A DNA stretch of 22,754 nt, taken from assembly GCA_035298385.1 (NCBI GenBank), contig DATGYC010000394.1, forward strand, positions 1 through 22,754, read 5' to 3'. Both the position numbers and the translations under genes were made by a program. The first letter of the stretch is position 1, and the number at the start of each line of letters is the position of its first letter. Source of the stretch: DATGYC01 sp035298385. Its GTDB lineage: Bacteria; Bacillota; Sulfobacillia; Symbiobacteriales; Symbiobacteriaceae. A model generated the notes under the pieces. It saw only the letters and a list, made by a program, of their open reading frames with translations, had not been told where the DNA came from and did not search any database. This document shows positions 20,546-22,754 of the stretch, piece by piece.

Positions 20546-21604
20546 ATGACGACCCACCGCACGCTTGGCGCACTGCTCCTGCTGACGAGCCTGACCCTTG
20601 CTGCTTGCTCCTCGACCCAGGCCCCGGCCCCGGAGACGACCAGCAAGACACCGGCCGCAGCCCCGGCGGCGACAGATGCGGTGCGGATCGCTGGCAAGCC
20701 GGATCAGATTCCGGCCGCCATCACCCGGAAGGCGCCTGAGACGGTGAAGCTGAGCCTGACCACCAAGGAACTGAACGGAACCCTGTCGGATGGGACCACC
20801 TACACCTACTGGACCTTCGACGGCCAGGTGCCGGGGCCGATGCTCCGGGTCCGCCAGGGCGACACCGTGGAGTTGACCCTGACCAACGATGCGAAGAGCC
20901 AGAACGTGCACTCGATCGATCTGCACGCAGTGACCGGCCCCGGCGGCGGTGCTGGCGGCACCCAGGTCAAGCCCGGCGAGTCGAAGAAGATCATGTTCCA
21001 GGCGATGAACGCCGGTGTCTATGTCTACCACTGCGCCTCTCCGCACATCCCGACGCACATTGCTAAGGGGATGTACGGCCTGATCGTGGTCGAACCGCAG
21101 GAGGGCCTGAAGAAGGTCGACCGCGAGTTCTACCTGATGCAGGGTGAGGTCTATGCGGCGGGACCCAAGAGCCAGAAGGGCCACAAGGATCATGACGGCG
21201 AGCTCCAGTCATCCGAGTCCCCGAACTGGGTCGTCTTCAACGGCCAGGCTGCGTCCCTGACTGGCGACAACGCCATGAAGGCGAAGGTCGGCGAGACAGT
21301 TCGTCTCTTCGTCGGCAACGGCGGTCCGAACCTGATCTCCTCCTTCCACGTAATCGGTGAGATCTTTGATGAGGTCCATCAGGAGGGCGCCCGCGAGGCC
21401 GTCCACGATATCCAGACGACCCTGATTCCGGCCGGCGGTGCGACTTGGGTCGAGTTCAAGGTCGATGTCCCGGGCCGGTACCTCCTGGTCGATCACTCGA
21501 TCACCCGGGCGATCGACAAGGGCGCCGTCGCCTACCTGGAGGTTGAGGGCGCCGATAACCCGGCGGTCTTCCACGCTGCCGAAGCGAACATGAGCGGTCA
21601 CTAG
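20546..21604 (+). CDS. nirK: Copper nitrite reductase, lipid-anchored
   Basis: 352 residues. It reduces nitrite to nitric oxide outside the membrane. A lipoprotein signal ends LTLAAC (Cys21), followed by a 30-residue Ala/Pro/Thr tether and two cupredoxin domains. By comparison with known NirK, type 1 copper ligands are His122, Cys163, His171 and Met176; type 2 ligands are His127, His162 and His317; and the catalytic pair is Asp125 (SIDLHA) and His268 (SFHVIG). The block YHCASPHIPTHIAKGMYG has the shorter spacing of AniA-type (class II) enzymes. All sites are intact. GGGAGG lies 8 bases before the ATG. It is the second gene of the DUF2249 operon and the likely partner of the cupredoxin lipoprotein. 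Confidence 0.95.
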   Translation: MTTHRTLGALLLLTSLTLAACSSTQAPAPETTSKTPAAAPAATDAVRIAGKPDQIPAAITRKAPETVKLSLTTKELNGTLSDGTTYTYWTFDGQVPGPMLRVRQGDTVELTLTNDAKSQNVHSIDLHAVTGPGGGAGGTQVKPGESKKIMFQAMNAGVYVYHCASPHIPTHIAKGMYGLIVVEPQEGLKKVDREFYLMQGEVYAAGPKSQKGHKDHDGELQSSESPNWVVFNGQAASLTGDNAMKAKVGETVRLFVGNGGPNLISSFHVIGEIFDEVHQEGAREAVHDIQTTLIPAGGATWVEFKVDVPGRYLLVDHSITRAIDKGAVAYLEVEGADNPAVFHAAEANMSGH

Positions 21605-21707
21605 CTCCGGCCCGGACCTGATCTCAGTCGGTCCAACACTCGATAGCGAGAGGCGCCCAACTAGGATAGACTAGATCTAGGTAGTAGTTGGGAAAGGGCG
21701 GATCTAC
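21605..21707 (+). other. nirK-crp intergenic region with a perfect 10-bp palindrome
   Basis: It contains GGACC...GGTCC around 11 bases (21613 onward), a weak hairpin without T run, and the palindrome CTAGATCTAG (21671-21680). TAGACT (21667-21672) could be a -10, but its -35 is poor. The Crp/Fnr gene may therefore be read through from nirK, transcribed separately, or both. Confidence 0.3.
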
Positions 21708-22367
21708 ATGCTGTTGCAGGAGATGACAGGGCTCCCGATTCTGAGTGACCTCCCTGAGGCACTCCAGACCGAGGTGGCATCCTACTTTCACCTGCGGCAG
21801 TATGAGCGAGGCTGCGTCGTCTTCGCTGAGGGTGAGCCCGGTAGGGCGGTCTACTTTGTCCGTTCAGGCCGGATCAAGGTGAGCCGCACGACGGCAGATG
21901 GCGAGGAGCAGATCATTGGCGTCTTCGGGGCAGGAGAGCCGTTCGGTCTGGTCGTCTTACTCGACGGCTCGCCCTATCCGGCAACCTCTACGGTCCTGGG
22001 TGATAGCTGGATCTGGTCCGTCAACTGCCAGGACCTGATGGGCTTCCTCAGCCGACACCCGGCCGTCATGCCCGCCTTCCTGAAGGAGGTAGGGGAGCGA
22101 CTCCGGCGGAGTCAGGATCGGGCGCACGCCCTATCAACCGGCTCTGTCCACCAGCGTCTGGCCACGTACTTGCTCCAGTTGGCGGAGGAAGAGGGGCGCC
22201 CGGAGGTCTGGCTGCCGCTCACCCGCTCCGAATTGGGCTCCTACCTGGGCGCCACCCGTGAGACGATCTCGCGCGGCCTGACCGACTTCCGGCGGGCTGG
22301 TGCGATGGAGCTTCTCAAGGACGGCCGTCTCAAGCTAGTGCCGGTCAAGTTGAAGGAATGGCTCTAA
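21708..22367 (+). CDS. Crp/Fnr-family transcriptional regulator
   Basis: 219 residues, standard length. An N-terminal cyclic-nucleotide-binding-fold sensor domain (about 10-125) has FAEGEPGRAVYFVRSGRIKV and GEPFG. A long dimer helix (120-143) and a C-terminal winged HTH (about 145-219) follow, with recognition helix GATRETISRGL. Residues Arg184, Glu185 and Arg189 match the R-E-x3-R triad that reads GTGA half-sites in Crp. Only two cysteines exist (36 and 107), with no N-terminal Cys cluster, so an Fnr-type iron-sulfur sensor is unlikely. The effector is unknown (NO, haem or redox are options for the nir context). Start ATG 21708, AAAGGGCGG upstream. The likely target is the box at 20231-20248. 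Confidence 0.92.
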   Translation: MLLQEMTGLPILSDLPEALQTEVASYFHLRQYERGCVVFAEGEPGRAVYFVRSGRIKVSRTTADGEEQIIGVFGAGEPFGLVVLLDGSPYPATSTVLGDSWIWSVNCQDLMGFLSRHPAVMPAFLKEVGERLRRSQDRAHALSTGSVHQRLATYLLQLAEEEGRPEVWLPLTRSELGSYLGATRETISRGLTDFRRAGAMELLKDGRLKLVPVKLKEWL

Positions 22368-22370
22368 ACC

Positions 22371-22399
22371 AAGGCCGCCAGGGAGACCCTGGCGGCCTT
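22371..22399 (+). terminator. Terminator of the Crp/Fnr gene
   Basis: AAGGCCGCCAGGG pairs perfectly with CCCTGGCGGCCTT around AGA, followed by CTCTTTCGTCTT. Confidence 0.88.
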
Positions 22400-22431
22400 C
22401 TCTTTCGTCTTAATCTGTGGAGGTGTTCTGA

Positions 22432-22754
22432 ATGCCGCGCCTACCGGCGACTTTTATTCGTACCAGTGTGGCCTTTTTGGTTCTTGGCTTCCTGATTGGT
22501 GGCTGGATGATGACCGCTGGAGTCTATGAGTGGCCTGTCCCGCCGGGCTTCCGGATCATCCACATCCACATCCTCATGGTCGGTTTCTTTACCCTGATGG
22601 TCTTTGGCGTCGCACTCTGGATGTTCCCGGCGCCGCCTGGCTCCAACGCCCGGCTGGAGCTGCAGAAGCGGGCTCCGTGGGCCTGGGCCTGCTACTCGCT
22701 CCTGGTGGGTGGGCTCCTGCTCCGGGTTCTCCTAGAGCTCCTACCGATCGGCTT
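22432..22754 (+). CDS. Second polytopic haem-type membrane protein (partial, runs off the window)
   Basis: The first 107 residues are visible. The ATG has GGAGGTG 6 bases upstream, and the frame stays open to the window edge. At least three membrane helices are present (about 12-30, 43-66 and 84-104), with an HIHILMVGFFTLMVFG motif (His44, His46) at the start of the second. Arrangement and composition resemble the oxidase-subunit-I-like protein encoded at 18557-19792 (there THLFTLGFATPVIFG), and a further HCO/NnrS-like or NO-reductase-related role is plausible. Not more can be said without the missing C-terminal part. It lies directly downstream of the Crp/Fnr gene, so it is probably part of the same nitrite/NO island. 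Confidence 0.6.
   Translation, partial: MPRLPATFIRTSVAFLVLGFLIGGWMMTAGVYEWPVPPGFRIIHIHILMVGFFTLMVFGVALWMFPAPPGSNARLELQKRAPWAWACYSLLVGGLLLRVLLELLPIG

Noticed and set aside
21671..21680. Palindrome CTAGATCTAG as an operator of the Crp/Fnr gene
   Set aside because: Ten bases only and unlike the GTGA-type site expected for this regulator; kept only as a note on the intergenic region.

Overview
The window looks like chromosome of a moderately high-GC, spore-forming Firmicute, possibly Symbiobacterium-like or a GC-rich Bacillales/Clostridia lineage. The evidence is strong GGAGG-type ribosome binding sites, frequent GTG/TTG starts, three SPOCS/DUF3794 spore-envelope paralogs with sigma-K-like promoters, and a complete teichoic-acid D-alanylation (dlt) operon. 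The exact taxon cannot be fixed from sequence alone. No rRNA, tRNA, CRISPR array, transposase or phage gene was seen.

Layout. (1) 1-3141: tail of a possible upstream gene, then three minus-strand SPOCS-domain paralogs that share a domain but carry very different low-complexity linkers. (2) 3198-3911: a spermidine-synthase-like methyltransferase. (3) 4108-8365: dltD-dltX-dltA-dltB-dltC. dltX is a 53-residue gene hidden across the dltD end and starts at TTG. A serine hydrolase with beta-lactamase fold motifs follows (8550-9341). (4) 9447-11561, minus: a secreted protein with an N-terminal GON domain (best known from metazoan ADAMTS proteases), Ig-like repeats and a C-terminal FIMAH-like domain. 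A 970-residue LAL-type LuxR ATPase regulator with a K-to-R Walker A (11773-14685) and a CPBP intramembrane protease (14883-15728) lie upstream of it. (5) 15820-17526: an unrecognised protein, then three small plus-strand genes (RRM RNA-binding protein, stand-alone IF-1, glycine-rich mini-protein). Each of these three has a predicted RNA structure at its ribosome binding site. (6) 17567-18118: beta-carbonic anhydrase. (7) 18265-22754: a nitrite/NO respiration island. A minus operon (cupredoxin lipoprotein, polytopic heme-copper-oxidase-like protein, DUF59) diverges from a plus operon (DUF2249, copper nitrite reductase NirK, Crp/Fnr regulator, start of a second polytopic haem-type membrane protein).

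How it fits together. The nir island appears to be controlled by its own Crp/Fnr protein. One GTGA-N6-TCAC box lies between the divergent operons, about 42 bp from the inferred transcription start on each side, and the regulator's recognition helix carries the R-E-x3-R triad known to read GTGA. NirK and the cupredoxin are both predicted lipoproteins, so they probably form an outer-face electron-transfer pair. The SPOCS cluster is probably mother-cell (sigma-K) expressed. The rbp-infA-miniprotein segment may be a translationally controlled, possibly temperature-responsive, group.
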